Made by a program: the position numbers and the translations under genes
The notes under the pieces: generated by a model
What the model saw: the letters and a program-made list of their open reading frames with translations, nothing else
What the model was told of the DNA's origin: nothing
The model's database searches: none
Part shown: positions 27,428-37,721 of the stretch, in pieces
How the letters are laid out: each line of letters begins with the position of its first letter
Position numbering within the stretch: the stretch's first letter is position 1
Source: Marmoricola sp. Leaf446
GTDB lineage: Bacteria > Actinomycetota > Actinomycetes > Propionibacteriales > Nocardioidaceae
Length of the DNA stretch: 64,000 nt
Direction: 5' to 3'
Assembly (NCBI RefSeq): GCF_001424755.1
Contig: NZ_LMRF01000001.1
Span: forward strand, 854,903 to 918,902

Positions 27428-29341
27428 GTGTCGATGTCCACCTCGAAGCGGCGCCTGACCGGCGCCCTCGCGTCCGCCGCCGTCGCCCTGGGCGCACTGG
27501 CCCCGCTGGGTCTCGGCGCCTCGACCGCCGACGCGGCCCCGGTCGCCGCCAAGCCGGCCAAGCCCACGAAGCCCGCCAAGCCGGGCAAGCCCGCGAAGCC
27601 GGGGAAGCCCGACAAGCCGGGTCGCTACGTGCCGGTGCAGCTGCTGTCGTTCAACGACTTCCACGGCAACCTCGAGCCCCCGTCCGGGTCGGGCGGCCGC
27701 AACACCACCGGCTACACCCTCGCCGACCCCAAGGCCCCCGTCGCGCAGACCACCGACGCGGGTGGAGCGGAGTACCTCGCGACCCGGCTCGCCCAGGCCC
27801 GCGAGGGACACCCCCACAGCCTCACCGTGGCCGCCGGCGACCTCATCGGCGCCTCGCCGTTGCTCTCGGCCGCCTTCCACGACGAGCCGGCCGTGGAGTC
27901 GCTCAACAAGCTCGGCCTCGACGTCAGCGCCGTGGGCAACCACGAGTTCGACGAGGGCTACCAGGAGCTCCAGCGGATGGCGCGGGGCGGCTGCCTCGAC
28001 GACGGCGCGGGCGAGGACAACCAGGACTCCTGCCCGGCCGGCACCTTCGCCGGGGCGGACTTCGACTACCTCGCGGCCAACGTGCGCTACGCCGGGAGCG
28101 ACGAGACGATCCTCCCGCCGTACGCCGTGAAGCAGGTCGGCGCGGCCAAGATCGGCTTCATCGGCATGACGCTGGAGGAGACCCCCGACATCGTCACCGC
28201 CAGCGGCGTGGCCGGCCTCGAGTTCGACGACGAGGTCAAGGCGGCCAACGCGCTGGTCCCGGTGCTGCGCAAGCAGGGCGTCAACGCGGTGGTGGTGCTG
28301 ATCCACCAGGGCGGCACCCCGAAGCCGCTGCAGCTCGGCAAGGACGCCGCCGGCAAGCCCTACTCCGTCGCGGCGCCCTACGACCACACCTGCGCCAAGG
28401 GCGGGAGCCTCGAGGACACCTCGCCGATCCTGCCGATCGCGAAGAACCTCGACCCGGCGATCGACATGGTCGTCTCCGGGCACACCCACAACCCCTACGT
28501 GTGCGACGTCAAGGACCCTGCCGGCCAGGACCGGCTGGTCACCTCGGCCTCGTCCTTCGGGCGCCTGGTCACCGAGACCAACCTGACCTACGACAAGGCC
28601 AGCAAGGACATCGTGCGGGCCAGCGTGGAGGGGACCAACCTCCAGGTGACGCGCGACGTGCCCAAGGACCGGGCGCAGACCGCGCTGATCGCGAAGTACA
28701 AGGAGCTGGTGCGGCCCATCGCCTCGCGGGTCCTCGGCACGATCGGCGCCGACGTCACCCGGACCGCGTCCAGCACCGGAGAGAGCGCCCTGGGCGACCT
28801 CATCGCCGACGCCCAGCTGGCCGACGACTCGGTGGTGACCGGGGGCGTCAGGCCCGTGATCGCCTTCATGAACCCCGGGGGGATCCGCGCGGACCTCACC
28901 CGCGACAAGCAGACCTACGGCGAGCAGGTGGGCGAGGTGACCTACGGCGAGGCCTTCGACGTCCAGCCGTTCAACAACTTCCTGGTCTCGATGACGCTCA
29001 CCGGTCAGCAGGTCTACGACGTGCTGACCCAGCAGGTCACCGGGGCCAACCAGTCGGGCAAGAAGGTCCTGCAGGTCAGCGAGGGCTTCCAGTACCGCCT
29101 CGGCAGCACGGGCCCCGTGGACGGCAGCGTCACCCTGGGTGGGGTGCCGATCGACAAGGCCACGAGCTACCGCATCGTGACCAACAACTTCCTCGCCGAC
29201 GGGGGAGACGGGTTCCCGGCCTTCAAGGGCGGGACGGGCGTCTACTACGGCGGTCTCGACATCGACGCGTTCGCCGACTACCTCGAGGGGAGCTCGCCCT
29301 ACGTGCCGGCGACGCCGGACCGCATCCTCCCGGCGAGCTGA
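27428..29341 (+). CDS. Secreted bifunctional metallophosphatase/5'-nucleotidase
   Basis: A 637-residue exported enzyme of the UshA/CD73 family, which hydrolyses extracellular nucleotides to nucleosides and phosphate. A signal peptide (about residues 1-36, ending ADAA) is followed by a lysine-proline repeat (about 40-65) that may span the cell wall. Metal motifs: SFNDFHGNL, GDLIGASPLL, GNHEFDEG and SGHTHNPY. The C-terminal substrate domain includes NPGGIRADL and NNFLADGGDGFPAF. No LPXTG signal or terminal membrane helix is seen, so it should be released or wall-bound. GTG at 27428 follows CGGAGGATC. Confidence 0.92.
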   Translation: MSMSTSKRRLTGALASAAVALGALAPLGLGASTADAAPVAAKPAKPTKPAKPGKPAKPGKPDKPGRYVPVQLLSFNDFHGNLEPPSGSGGRNTTGYTLADPKAPVAQTTDAGGAEYLATRLAQAREGHPHSLTVAAGDLIGASPLLSAAFHDEPAVESLNKLGLDVSAVGNHEFDEGYQELQRMARGGCLDDGAGEDNQDSCPAGTFAGADFDYLAANVRYAGSDETILPPYAVKQVGAAKIGFIGMTLEETPDIVTASGVAGLEFDDEVKAANALVPVLRKQGVNAVVVLIHQGGTPKPLQLGKDAAGKPYSVAAPYDHTCAKGGSLEDTSPILPIAKNLDPAIDMVVSGHTHNPYVCDVKDPAGQDRLVTSASSFGRLVTETNLTYDKASKDIVRASVEGTNLQVTRDVPKDRAQTALIAKYKELVRPIASRVLGTIGADVTRTASSTGESALGDLIADAQLADDSVVTGGVRPVIAFMNPGGIRADLTRDKQTYGEQVGEVTYGEAFDVQPFNNFLVSMTLTGQQVYDVLTQQVTGANQSGKKVLQVSEGFQYRLGSTGPVDGSVTLGGVPIDKATSYRIVTNNFLADGGDGFPAFKGGTGVYYGGLDIDAFADYLEGSSPYVPATPDRILPAS

Positions 29342-29383
29342 CCCTCCCCGGAGCCTTCCCGGACACCTCGACCGCACCGCCAG

Positions 29384-29416
29384 CACGCCGGCCCGCCACC
29401 TCGGCGGGTCGGCGTG
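29384..29416. terminator. Hairpin terminator after 5'-nucleotidase gene
   Basis: A 14-bp stem (29384-29397 with 29403-29416, one G-T pair) and a 5-nt loop, 42 nt after the stop. Only TT follows, so it is a strong hairpin without a clear U-run, as often in actinobacteria. It separates the nucleotidase from recA. Confidence 0.65.
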
Positions 29417-29428
29417 TTGCGTCGTGCA

Positions 29429-29444
29429 TCGAACAGGTGTTCGT
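29429..29444. promoter_or_regulatory. SOS (LexA) box of recA
   Basis: TCGAACAGGTGTTCGT matches the actinobacterial LexA operator TCGAAC-N4-GTTCGA at 15 of 16 informative positions. It lies about 150 nt before recA and immediately before TACCGT (29447-29452), a candidate -10. Confidence 0.85.
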
Positions 29445-29512
29445 ACTACCGTGGGACTCCACAGGCAGGGGTCGCGCCGTGGTTCTCCACAGGCCGGCAG
29501 CAGTCACCGACG

Positions 29513-29535
29513 TTGTCGGTGGTCGCGCCTAACGT
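29513..29535 (+). promoter_or_regulatory. LexA-independent RecA-NDp/PafBC promoter of recA
   Basis: TTGTCGGTG, exactly 8 nt, then TAACGT: a full match to TTGTCRGTG-N8-TAnnnT, the PafBC-dependent damage promoter type. The predicted transcript starts near 29542, giving a leader of about 52 nt before the ATG. Confidence 0.8.
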
Positions 29536-29593
29536 CTGGCAGGACACGAGGTCGACCCGCGCCGCCCGGCGCGACGAGAGGTGAGGAAGTCCC

Positions 29594-30664
<1,071 letters not shown>

Positions 30665-30722
30665 CAGGCCGGCAGGTCGAGGAGCGACCCCCGCACCCGA
30701 CGTAGGAGGGGGTGGGGGAGCG

Positions 30723-30744
30723 CGTCTCGAGACCCGGTGAGACG
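30723..30744. other. Weak hairpin between recA and recX
   Basis: CGTCTC and GAGACG form a 6-bp stem with a 10-nt loop, 60 nt after recA. It might lower read-through into recX, but it is short and lacks a U-run. Confidence 0.3.
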
Positions 30745-30786
30745 ACGACCGCCCGCCACCACCGCTGACCCGGGAAGGTGCCCACG

Positions 30787-31404
30787 ATGACGACCGGACG
30801 TCGCAGCAGGTCCCGCGACCGCTGGGGCCGGGAGCCCGCCGCTGACCTCGACACCGGCCCCGACGCGGACCCGGAGTCGGTGGCCCGCACGATCCTCCTC
30901 GACCAGCTCACCGGGCGGGCCCGCACCCGCGCCGAGCTGGCCGACAAGCTGGCGAGCAAGGGGGTGCCCGACGACGTCGGGCACCGCCTGCTCGACCGGT
31001 TCGAGGAGGTCGGGCTGGTCGATGACTCCGCCTTCGCCCGCGAGTGGGTCGAGCAGCGTCAGCGTGGACGTGGCCTCGCCCGTCGCGCCCTCGCTCAGGA
31101 GCTGCGCCGCAAGGGCGTCGACGACGAGGTCGCCCGCGAGGCCCTGGAGGAGGTCGACGGCGACGCCGAGGAGGCGTCGGCCCGTCGCCTGGTCCAGGCT
31201 CGGCTGCGCACCGTCGGCGGCCTCGACCGCGACCGCGCCACGCGTCGGCTGGTCGGGATGCTCGCCCGCAAGGGCCACTCCAGCTCGACGGCCTTCCGCG
31301 TGGTCCGCAGTGAGCTCGACGCCCTCGGGGCCTCCCGCGACGACGGGTTGGATGTGACCGACGGTGTGGACGTGACCGACGGGGCGGAGCAGCCTGATTG
31401 GTGA
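30787..31404 (+). CDS. recX: Regulatory protein RecX
   Basis: A 205-residue helical protein that binds in the groove of the RecA filament and limits its activity. Three-helix repeats are visible: ILLDQLTGRARTRAELADKLASKG, SAFAREWVEQRQRGRGLARRALAQELRRKGV (both split by short loops) and ATRRLVGMLARKGHSSSTAFRVV. The C-terminal tail has a VTDGVDVTDG duplication. The ATG at 30787 is 8 nt after GGGAAGG; a GTG at 30778 is an alternative. It is 122 nt downstream of recA. Confidence 0.95.
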   Translation: MTTGRRSRSRDRWGREPAADLDTGPDADPESVARTILLDQLTGRARTRAELADKLASKGVPDDVGHRLLDRFEEVGLVDDSAFAREWVEQRQRGRGLARRALAQELRRKGVDDEVAREALEEVDGDAEEASARRLVQARLRTVGGLDRDRATRRLVGMLARKGHSSSTAFRVVRSELDALGASRDDGLDVTDGVDVTDGAEQPDW

Positions 31405-31437
31405 CGTCCAGGGCGCCCGCGGCAGCCGGAGTCCGCG

Positions 31438-31965
31438 TCAGCTGACGCCGCTGGCGGCGGCGTCGCCGCCGACGGCGCTCTCGCCGATCAGGTAGGTCAT
31501 GGTGGTCGTCTCGTCGGTGTCGAGGGTCCCCGCGCGCAGGGCGGCGCGGCCCCAGCTGCGCCACATGGTGCGGTAGGCCAGGGGGTTGTGGCTGTCCTCG
31601 GCGTAGGACCACAACCCGTCGTGCCCGTGCCGCAGCAGCGTCGTCGAGCACGCGGCGTGCACCGAGCCGTCCCCCGGGTCGCGCAGCACGTTGCGCAGCT
31701 CGAACACGACGCGGTCGTGGGCGGCGTCGAAGGACTGCCACACCACCTCGTGCCGGTCCAGCATCGTCCCCGGGAAGGTCGTCATCGAGGTGAGCACCCA
31801 CCCACGGATGGCCTCACGACCGACCGCGTCGGGATGCCCGGCGCGCCGGTAGGTCGCGTCCTGCGTGAACAGGTCGGCGAACTCGCCCCAGCGGCCCGTC
31901 CGGGCGATCTCGTCGACCCGGGCACGGTAGTCCGTGAACGCCTGCTCGAGGTCGGACTGCTGCAC
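31438..31965 (-). CDS. SnoaL-like protein
   Basis: A 175-residue protein with the cone-shaped SnoaL/NTF2 fold expected from DLEQAFTDYRARVDEIARTG, FADLFTQDATYR and GREAIRGWV. Members bind small hydrophobic molecules or act as isomerases or polyketide cyclases; nothing identifies the ligand. The GTG at 31965 fits the usual N-terminus. It converges on recX (33 nt between the stops). Confidence 0.75.
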   Translation of the reverse strand: MQQSDLEQAFTDYRARVDEIARTGRWGEFADLFTQDATYRRAGHPDAVGREAIRGWVLTSMTTFPGTMLDRHEVVWQSFDAAHDRVVFELRNVLRDPGDGSVHAACSTTLLRHGHDGLWSYAEDSHNPLAYRTMWRSWGRAALRAGTLDTDETTTMTYLIGESAVGGDAAASGVS

Positions 31966-32085
31966 GGGGGAGATCCAAGCAGACCCCGGCCCGGGGCGAG
32001 GGCACTCCCGAGGAGGTCGGCGGGATTTCGCCAGCCTGGTGCCTCCCGGCATCCCGGGGCCGCTCGTGGGGTACGACGGGACGTG

Positions 32086-32925
32086 GTGCGCATCGGGGTC
32101 TCGGGCTGGACCTACCGGGCCTGGCGGGGTGACTTCTACCCCGCGGGGCTGGTGCAGCGGCGCGAGCTGGCCTACATGGCCGAGCGGTTGACCTCGATCG
32201 AGGTCAACGGGTCGTTCTACTCCCTGCAGCGGCCCTCCAGCTGGGAGCGGTGGCGCGCCGAGGTGCCCGAGGGCTTCGTGTTCTCGGTCAAGGGCAGCCG
32301 GTTCGTGACGCACCTGCGCCGGCTGCGCGAGCCGCGGGTGCCGCTGGCCAACTTCTTCGCCCAGGGCCTGCTCGGCCTGGGTGACGCGCTGGGTCCGGTG
32401 CTGTGGCAGCTGCCGGCCACCCAGGCCTGGGACGAGCAGCTGGTGGGGGAGTTCCTCGACCTGCTGCCCCGCACGACCGGCGAGGCGCTCGAGCTCGCGC
32501 AGCAGCACGACGACAAGGTGCGCGGCGACCGGCTGTGGTCGGGCGAGGTCGTCGACCGCCCGCTGGTGCACGTCCTCGAGCCCCGCCACCACGGGTTCGC
32601 CGCTCCCGGGGCGCTGCAGCAGCTCGACGAGGCGGGGGTGGGGCTGGTGGTGGCGGACTCCGCCTCGAAGTTCCCCCGCTTCGAGCAGGCGCAGGGCCCC
32701 GTCGTCTACGTGCGCCTGCACGGAGACGTCGACCTCTACGTGAGCGGCTACGGCGAGGAGGCCCTCGACGCCTGGGCCGAGCGGATCCGCGGGTGGACCG
32801 CCGACGGGCGCGAGGCCTACGTCTACTTCGACAACGACGCCAAGGGCCACGCCCCGTGGGACGCGTTGCGGCTGATCGAGCGGCTCGGGCGACCCCCGGG
32901 CCTGGAGGACCGGCACGGGTCCTAG
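32086..32925 (+). CDS. DUF72 protein
   Basis: A 279-residue TIM-barrel-like protein of the DUF72 (YecE) family. Typical segments are RIGVSGWTYRAWRGDFYP, SIEVNGSFYSLQRPSSWERW, FVFSVKGSRFVTHLRRL and VYFDNDAKGHAPWDAL. Its function is unknown. The GTG at 32086 begins the conserved first strand; one codon upstream there is a second GTG. Confidence 0.88.
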   Translation: MRIGVSGWTYRAWRGDFYPAGLVQRRELAYMAERLTSIEVNGSFYSLQRPSSWERWRAEVPEGFVFSVKGSRFVTHLRRLREPRVPLANFFAQGLLGLGDALGPVLWQLPATQAWDEQLVGEFLDLLPRTTGEALELAQQHDDKVRGDRLWSGEVVDRPLVHVLEPRHHGFAAPGALQQLDEAGVGLVVADSASKFPRFEQAQGPVVYVRLHGDVDLYVSGYGEEALDAWAERIRGWTADGREAYVYFDNDAKGHAPWDALRLIERLGRPPGLEDRHGS

Positions 32926-32928
32926 AGT
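32923..32928 (+). promoter_or_regulatory. Putative -10 of DUF4442 gene
   Basis: TAGAGT, overlapping the DUF72 stop codon (TAG), lies 8 nt before the ATG at 32937, so the transcript would have at most 1-2 leader bases. Confidence 0.4.
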
Positions 32929-32936
32929 CCGCAGGC

Positions 32937-33413
32937 ATGAGCCGCGTCCTCGACCTGCACCGCACCAGCACCTCGCTGCCCCTGGTGGGCCCCCTCGTGG
33001 GCGAGCGGTTGTTCTCCTTCGCCTTCAGCCAGGTCGCGCCGTACTTCTGGAGCATCCGGCCGCGGTTCACCGTGATCGAGCCCAATCACGCCGAGGTCGT
33101 GATCCGCAAGCGTCGTGCGGTGAAGAACCACATCGGCACGGTGCACGCCATCGCGCTCTGCAACGGGCTGGAGGCGGCGATGGGCGTGCTGGCCGAGGCG
33201 AGCATCCCGGCCGACAAGCGGTGGATCCCCAAGGGCATGGAGGTCAGCTACACCGCCAAGGCGACGAGCGACATCACCTGCCACGCCGACACCGACCCGG
33301 CCCGGTGGACCGGCGACGACCCGGACGTCCCGGTGCACGTCAAGGGCGTCCGCTCCGACGGCACGGTCGTCATCGAGGGCGTCATCCGGCTCTGGGTCAC
33401 GCCCAAGCGCTAG
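32937..33413 (+). CDS. DUF4442 hotdog-fold protein
   Basis: A 158-residue protein of the DUF4442 family, related to hotdog-fold thioesterases (PaaI-like). Seen: FSQVAPYFWSIRPRF, HIGTVHAIALCNGLEAAMG (hotdog helix) and MEVSYTAKATSDIT. The substrate is probably an acyl thioester, but no catalytic Asp/Glu is evident. It converges on gluD with 13 nt between the stops. Confidence 0.82.
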   Translation: MSRVLDLHRTSTSLPLVGPLVGERLFSFAFSQVAPYFWSIRPRFTVIEPNHAEVVIRKRRAVKNHIGTVHAIALCNGLEAAMGVLAEASIPADKRWIPKGMEVSYTAKATSDITCHADTDPARWTGDDPDVPVHVKGVRSDGTVVIEGVIRLWVTPKR

Positions 33414-33426
33414 GCCGGGCCGGTCC

Positions 33427-34296
33427 TCAGACGGTCCCCGCGCCGGCGCCGGAACCCACGCCCACCGCGCCGACACGCGTGACGTCGAGCGGGTTGCGCT
33501 CGCCGACGTAGCGCTTCTGGACCCAGGTGGCCAGCAGCGTCAGCGCCAGGCACATCAGGATGTAGAGCGCCGCGGTGACGAAGATGGCCGGCACCTGGTT
33601 GTTGAACTGCAGGTAGATCAGCCGGGTCACCGCCGTCAGGCCGGGCGCCGCGACGGCGTACCCGAGGCTGGTGTCCTTGAGCGCCACCACGCACTGGCTG
33701 ATGATCGAGGGCAGCATGATCTTGACCGCCTGGGGCAGCAGGATCAGGTTGGTGACCTGGTTCTTGCTCATCCCCAGGGCGTACGCCGCCTCGGACTGCC
33801 CCTTCGGCACCGCGACGATGCCCGCGCGGAACACCTCGGCCAGCACCGACCCGTTGTAGAGCGTCAGCGCCACCACGACGCTCCAGTAGGCGCCGGACTC
33901 GCCCCGGGTGACCCCGAAGGTGAAGAAGACCAGGATCATCATCAGCAGGGCCGGGACGGCGCGGAAGAACTCCACCACGACCGCCGCCGGCACCGAGATC
34001 CACCGGCGGTCGGCGAGCTTGGCCACCCCGAGGACGAGACCGAACACGAGCGCGCCGACGACGGCGCTGGCCGCCATCTTCAAGGTCGTGAGTACGCCGT
34101 CGACCAGGATGACCTCGACGTAGCGGGGGGTGATGAAGACCTCCCACAGGTCGTAGTCGAACTGGCCCTTCTGCTGCAGCCGCAGCAGGACGAGCGCGAC
34201 GATCCCCAGGAGGACGAGGCTGACCAGGACGGTGTACAGCCGGTGGCGCCGGACGGTGCGGGGACCGGGGGCGTCGTACAGGACCGAGGCGCTCAT
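33427..34296 (-). CDS. gluD: Glutamate ABC transporter permease GluD
   Basis: A 289-residue polar amino acid permease with the inner-membrane EAA loop (EAAYALGMSKNQVTNLILLPQAVKIMLP) and five or more helices. The start overlaps the gluC stop by 1 nt. The C-terminal tail is Gly/Ala/Val-rich. Together with GluC it forms the channel of a glutamate/aspartate uptake system. The order A-B-C-D is the same as in Corynebacterium glutamicum gluABCD. Confidence 0.9.
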   Translation of the reverse strand: MSASVLYDAPGPRTVRRHRLYTVLVSLVLLGIVALVLLRLQQKGQFDYDLWEVFITPRYVEVILVDGVLTTLKMAASAVVGALVFGLVLGVAKLADRRWISVPAAVVVEFFRAVPALLMMILVFFTFGVTRGESGAYWSVVVALTLYNGSVLAEVFRAGIVAVPKGQSEAAYALGMSKNQVTNLILLPQAVKIMLPSIISQCVVALKDTSLGYAVAAPGLTAVTRLIYLQFNNQVPAIFVTAALYILMCLALTLLATWVQKRYVGERNPLDVTRVGAVGVGSGAGAGTV

Positions 34297-34979
34297 CAGG
34301 CGACCCTCCAGCGGCGTTCGAGGCGGTTGGCCACGAAGGACACCGCGAGGACGAGCACGACGAAGAGCAGGGCGAAGGTGAGGAAGACGCCGTAGCGCTG
34401 GGTGGGGTCGTCGTTGGTGAAGGACCGCATCCGCGCGAAGGCCTCGAAGACGCCGAACGCCCCGGCCACGGTGGTGTTCTTCAGCAGGGCGATCAGCACG
34501 CTGGCCAGCGGCGGGACCGAGGCCCGCACCGCCTGCGGCAGGATCACCTGGCGCATCACGCCGCCGAAGGGCAGCCCGATCGCCCGGGCCGCCTCGGCCT
34601 GACCGAGCGGGACGGCGTTGATGCCCGAGCGCAGCGCCTCGCACACGAAGGCCGAGGTGTAGACGCTCAGCGCGACCACCGCGGCCGTGAACAGGTTGTC
34701 GAGGTTGACGCCGCCGAAGGTGAGGTCGATGACGTCGTAGGTGATGCCGATCTTGGGCGCCGCGAACCGGAAGAAGAGCAGCACGAGCAGCAGCGGGGTG
34801 TTGCGCACCAGGCTGACGTACGTCGCACCCGCGGCGCGCAGCACGGCGACCGGTCCGACCCGCATCGCGGCCAGCAGGGTGCCGCCGACCACCGACAGCA
34901 CGGCCGAGACAGCGAACAGCACGAGCGTGGTGGCGAACGCGCGGACCACGAGGTCGAGGTTCTCCAGGACGATCGTCAC
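34296..34979 (-). CDS. gluC: Glutamate ABC transporter permease GluC
   Basis: A 227-residue permease with the EAA motif EAARAIGLPFGGVMRQVILPQAVRASVPPL (in two parts) and RNTPLLLVLLFFRFAAPKIG near the N-terminus. It starts at a GTG after a stable hairpin that separates it from gluB. It is the partner of GluD. Confidence 0.9.
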   Translation of the reverse strand: MTIVLENLDLVVRAFATTLVLFAVSAVLSVVGGTLLAAMRVGPVAVLRAAGATYVSLVRNTPLLLVLLFFRFAAPKIGITYDVIDLTFGGVNLDNLFTAAVVALSVYTSAFVCEALRSGINAVPLGQAEAARAIGLPFGGVMRQVILPQAVRASVPPLASVLIALLKNTTVAGAFGVFEAFARMRSFTNDDPTQRYGVFLTFALLFVVLVLAVSFVANRLERRWRVA

Positions 34980-35006
34980 CGGCGCCCTCCCTTCGGTTCG
35001 AGCGAC

Positions 35007-35041
35007 GCGCCCGGGGTGACCGTCGAGGTCACCCCGGGCGC
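35007..35041 (-). other. Intercistronic hairpin between gluB and gluC
   Basis: A perfect 15-bp stem (GCGCCCGGGGTGACC, loop GTCGA), 13 nt after the gluB stop and 27 nt before the gluC start, with no U-run. Such hairpins stabilise the upstream mRNA or partly terminate, so that binding protein exceeds permease. This role is an inference. Confidence 0.75.
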
Positions 35042-35054
35042 GGCTGCGGGTGGG

Positions 35055-35951
35055 TCAGGCCTGGCAGTCGTCGAGCTTCGGGGGCTCGGGCGTCTCGACG
35101 TCCTCGCCGCCCAGCGTGGCCTCGAACGCCTCGGCCCAGGAGCCGTCGTCGAAGGACTTCTGCAGGGTCTCGTTGATGAACTCGCACATCTCCGGGGTGT
35201 CCTTGGAGTAGCCCACGCCGATGCGCTCCTCGGAGAACGGCTCGCCGACGACCTTGAGCTCGCCCTCGTTCTGGGCGGCCAGGCCCAGCAGGATCGAGCC
35301 GTCGGTGGAGACCGCGTCGACGTTGCCGTTGAGCACGTCGTCGGTGCACTGCGAGTAGTTGTCGGCCGGGGTCGGCACGGCGCCCTCGGCCTCGATGTTC
35401 TCCAGCGAGGTCGACCCCTGGGCGGCGCAGACCTTCTTGCCCTTGAGGTCGGCGATGCCGGTCACGTCGCTGTCGGCCTTGACGAGCACCTGCTGCCCGG
35501 TGAGCAGGTAGGGCCCGGTCTGACCGACGATCTGACGACGCTCGGGCGTGATGGAGTACGACGCGAGCACCAGGTCGACGCGGTCGGACTGCAGGTAGGG
35601 CTCCCGGTTGTCCGAGACCGTCTCCTCCCAGGTGACCTTGTCCGACTCGGGGTCGATGCCGAGCGCGGCCACGATCAGCTTGGCCACCTCGACGTCGAAG
35701 CCGGTGGGCACGTCGGACGCCGCGTCCTTGAAGCCCAGGCCGGGCTGGTCGAACTTGACCCCGACGGTGATCTCGCCCGCCTCGGCGAGCTCCTTCATCT
35801 TGGTGCCGTCCTCGAAGTTGTCGGCGGCGTTCTCGACCGCGTCGACGTCGGAGGAGGTGCCGGACTCCTCGCCGGCGTTGCCGCCGCACGCGCTGAGCGC
35901 GAGGGCGAGGCCGGCGGTCGCGAGGACCGCCCTGTTCCGTGTGAACCGCAT
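35055..35951 (-). CDS. gluB: Glutamate-binding lipoprotein GluB
   Basis: A 298-residue solute-binding lipoprotein. The signal ends in the lipobox LALSAC with Cys22 as the lipidated residue. The mature domain has [34 protein letters not shown] and [24 protein letters not shown] (split here), typical for glutamate/aspartate binders. It has a good ribosome-binding site (AGGAGAAG). It feeds GluCD and GluA. Confidence 0.93.
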   Translation of the reverse strand: MRFTRNRAVLATAGLALALSACGGNAGEESGTSSDVDAVENAADNFEDGTKMKELAEAGEITVGVKFDQPGLGFKDAASDVPTGFDVEVAKLIVAALGIDPESDKVTWEETVSDNREPYLQSDRVDLVLASYSITPERRQIVGQTGPYLLTGQQVLVKADSDVTGIADLKGKKVCAAQGSTSLENIEAEGAVPTPADNYSQCTDDVLNGNVDAVSTDGSILLGLAAQNEGELKVVGEPFSEERIGVGYSKDTPEMCEFINETLQKSFDDGSWAEAFEATLGGEDVETPEPPKLDDCQA

Positions 35952-36051
35952 GTGCTTCTCCTTTGTCCGGGCCGGTGACCCGATCCCTGTCCGGTGGTGT
36001 GGAAGTGCAGCTGTCCCGAGCTCTGGGGACGCCGGCCGCGTGGGCCGGGCG

Positions 36052-36792
36052 TCAGTGGGTGAGGATCTTGCCGAGGAAGTCCTTGGCGCGCGGCGACTGC
36101 GGCCGCGTGAAGAACTCCTCGGGGGTGTTCTCCTCCACGATCGCCCCGTCGGCCATGAACACGACCCGGTCGGCGGCGGTGCGGGCGAACCCCATCTCGT
36201 GGGTGACCACGATCATGGTCATGCCCTGCTTGGCGAGGTCGACCATGACGTCGAGGACCTCGGAGATCATCTCCGGGTCCAGCGCCGACGTCGGCTCGTC
36301 GAAGAGCATCGCCTTGGGCTCCATGGCCAGGGCGCGGGCGATGGCGACGCGCTGCTGCTGGCCGCCGGAGAGCTGGGCGGGGTACTTCTCGGCCTGGTGG
36401 CCCACCCCGACCCGGTCCAGCAGCTCGCGGCCGCGCTTCTCGGCGTCGGCCTTGCTCTTGCCGCGCACCTTGATCGGACCGAGGGTGACGTTCTCCAGGA
36501 TCGTCTTGTGGGCGAAGAGGTTGAAGCTCTGGAACACCATGCCGACCTCGGAGCGCAGCGCGGCGAGGGCCTTGCCCTCCTGCGGCAGCTCCTGGCCGTC
36601 GAGGGTGATGCGGCCCTTGTCGATGGTCTCGAGCCGGTTGATGGTGCGGCACAACGTCGACTTGCCCGACCCCGAGGGCCCGATCACGACGACCACCTCG
36701 CCCTTGGCGACGGAGAGCCGGATGTCCTGGAGGACGTGCAGCTGGCCGAACCACTTGTCGACGTGGTCGAGGACGATCAGGGGCTCGGGCAT
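36052..36792 (-). CDS. gluA: Glutamate ABC transporter ATPase GluA
   Basis: A 246-residue ATPase: Walker [10 protein letters not shown] (38-46), Q-loop [10 protein letters not shown], signature [15 protein letters not shown], Walker [15 protein letters not shown] and H-loop VTHEMGFAR. It energises amino acid uptake and is first in the gluABCD operon. The ATG at 36792 lies 6 nt after TAGGGT, so the mRNA is probably leaderless. Confidence 0.95.
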   Translation of the reverse strand: MPEPLIVLDHVDKWFGQLHVLQDIRLSVAKGEVVVVIGPSGSGKSTLCRTINRLETIDKGRITLDGQELPQEGKALAALRSEVGMVFQSFNLFAHKTILENVTLGPIKVRGKSKADAEKRGRELLDRVGVGHQAEKYPAQLSGGQQQRVAIARALAMEPKAMLFDEPTSALDPEMISEVLDVMVDLAKQGMTMIVVTHEMGFARTAADRVVFMADGAIVEENTPEEFFTRPQSPRAKDFLGKILTH

Positions 36793-36798
36793 GGCCGC

Positions 36799-36804
36799 AC
36801 CCTA
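36799..36804 (-). promoter_or_regulatory. Putative -10 of gluA (leaderless)
   Basis: TAGGGT on the minus strand, 6 nt before the gluA ATG. Confidence 0.5.
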
Positions 36805-36979
36805 GGGGGAGGGTGGGGTCGAGTCGAGCGGACCGGGTGGCGCGTGCCGCATCGCGACCCGTTCGTGACCTGGGCCGCGACGCTCGTCACTCCGTCCGTG
36901 CGGACGTTTCGCCGGACCCGCGCAGGGCACAGCAGAGGTGTCCGCTGCGCGTCACCCGAGCACGAGGAGAGCAACCACG

Positions 36980-37684
36980 ATGAGCACCCTGGTCGGCAGC
37001 CTGGTCCGCGGCACGGTGAGGACGGCGTACGGCGCCGCCCGCCACCCGATCGCCACCGCCTCGCAGGCGGTGGGGCTCGCCACGGACGTGGTGCGCCTGG
37101 GCGTGGGCGTGGTGCACGGCCGCATCCCCGGCTCGCCGCCCGAGCAGCGGCCCGCCACGCGGCCGAGCACCCAGCGTCCCGCCGGGGACCCCGGGGACGC
37201 GCGCGCGACCGGCACCGCGGCCTCCACCAGCCCGGCCTCCGACCCGGCCCGGGCCGCGGAGTCGCGGCCGACCACCTCGCGCGACGCCGCGCCCGCCGCT
37301 CCGGCCGCGCCGGCCGCGCCGACCGGCGCGCCGGTCGAGCCGGTGACCGACGCCCCGGGCGAGCCCGAGGCCAGTGCGCCGCCCCGGATCCCCACGCCCG
37401 ACGAGATCGCCGTCCGCGCGGCCGGACCGATGCCGGGCGCCCCCGGCGAGGCGTTCTCCACCGAGCCCAAGGTGGCCAGCCGCGAGGTCGAGCACGGCGG
37501 GAGCGCCACCGGCGACCGCGAGGCCGTCGACGGCTTCCTGGAGGACATGGAGGCCGGCGAGCCCGAGTCGCCGGTCGACGCCATCGGCTCCACGACCGGC
37601 ACTCCCGAGCCCGGCGCCGAGGCGGCCGTGCTCTCCGAGGCCGAGACGCTCCAGCGCGGGGCGGAGCGCAACCCGGGGGAGTGA
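36980..37684 (+). CDS. Low-complexity protein, unknown function
   Basis: A 234-residue protein with a short N-terminal amphipathic segment ([21 protein letters not shown], split) and a long Ala/Pro/Thr/Glu-rich disordered region. The C-terminal 60 residues are acidic. No signal peptide or domain is seen. The ATG at 36980 follows GAGGAG by 10 nt. It precedes miaB by 37 nt. Composition alone would allow a false call, but the ribosome-binding site and start context support it. Confidence 0.6.
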   Translation: MSTLVGSLVRGTVRTAYGAARHPIATASQAVGLATDVVRLGVGVVHGRIPGSPPEQRPATRPSTQRPAGDPGDARATGTAASTSPASDPARAAESRPTTSRDAAPAAPAAPAAPTGAPVEPVTDAPGEPEASAPPRIPTPDEIAVRAAGPMPGAPGEAFSTEPKVASREVEHGGSATGDREAVDGFLEDMEAGEPESPVDAIGSTTGTPEPGAEAAVLSEAETLQRGAERNPGE

Positions 37685-37721
37685 CCCGCCGCGACGACGG
37701 CCCGTACCCTGGGTGACTGTC

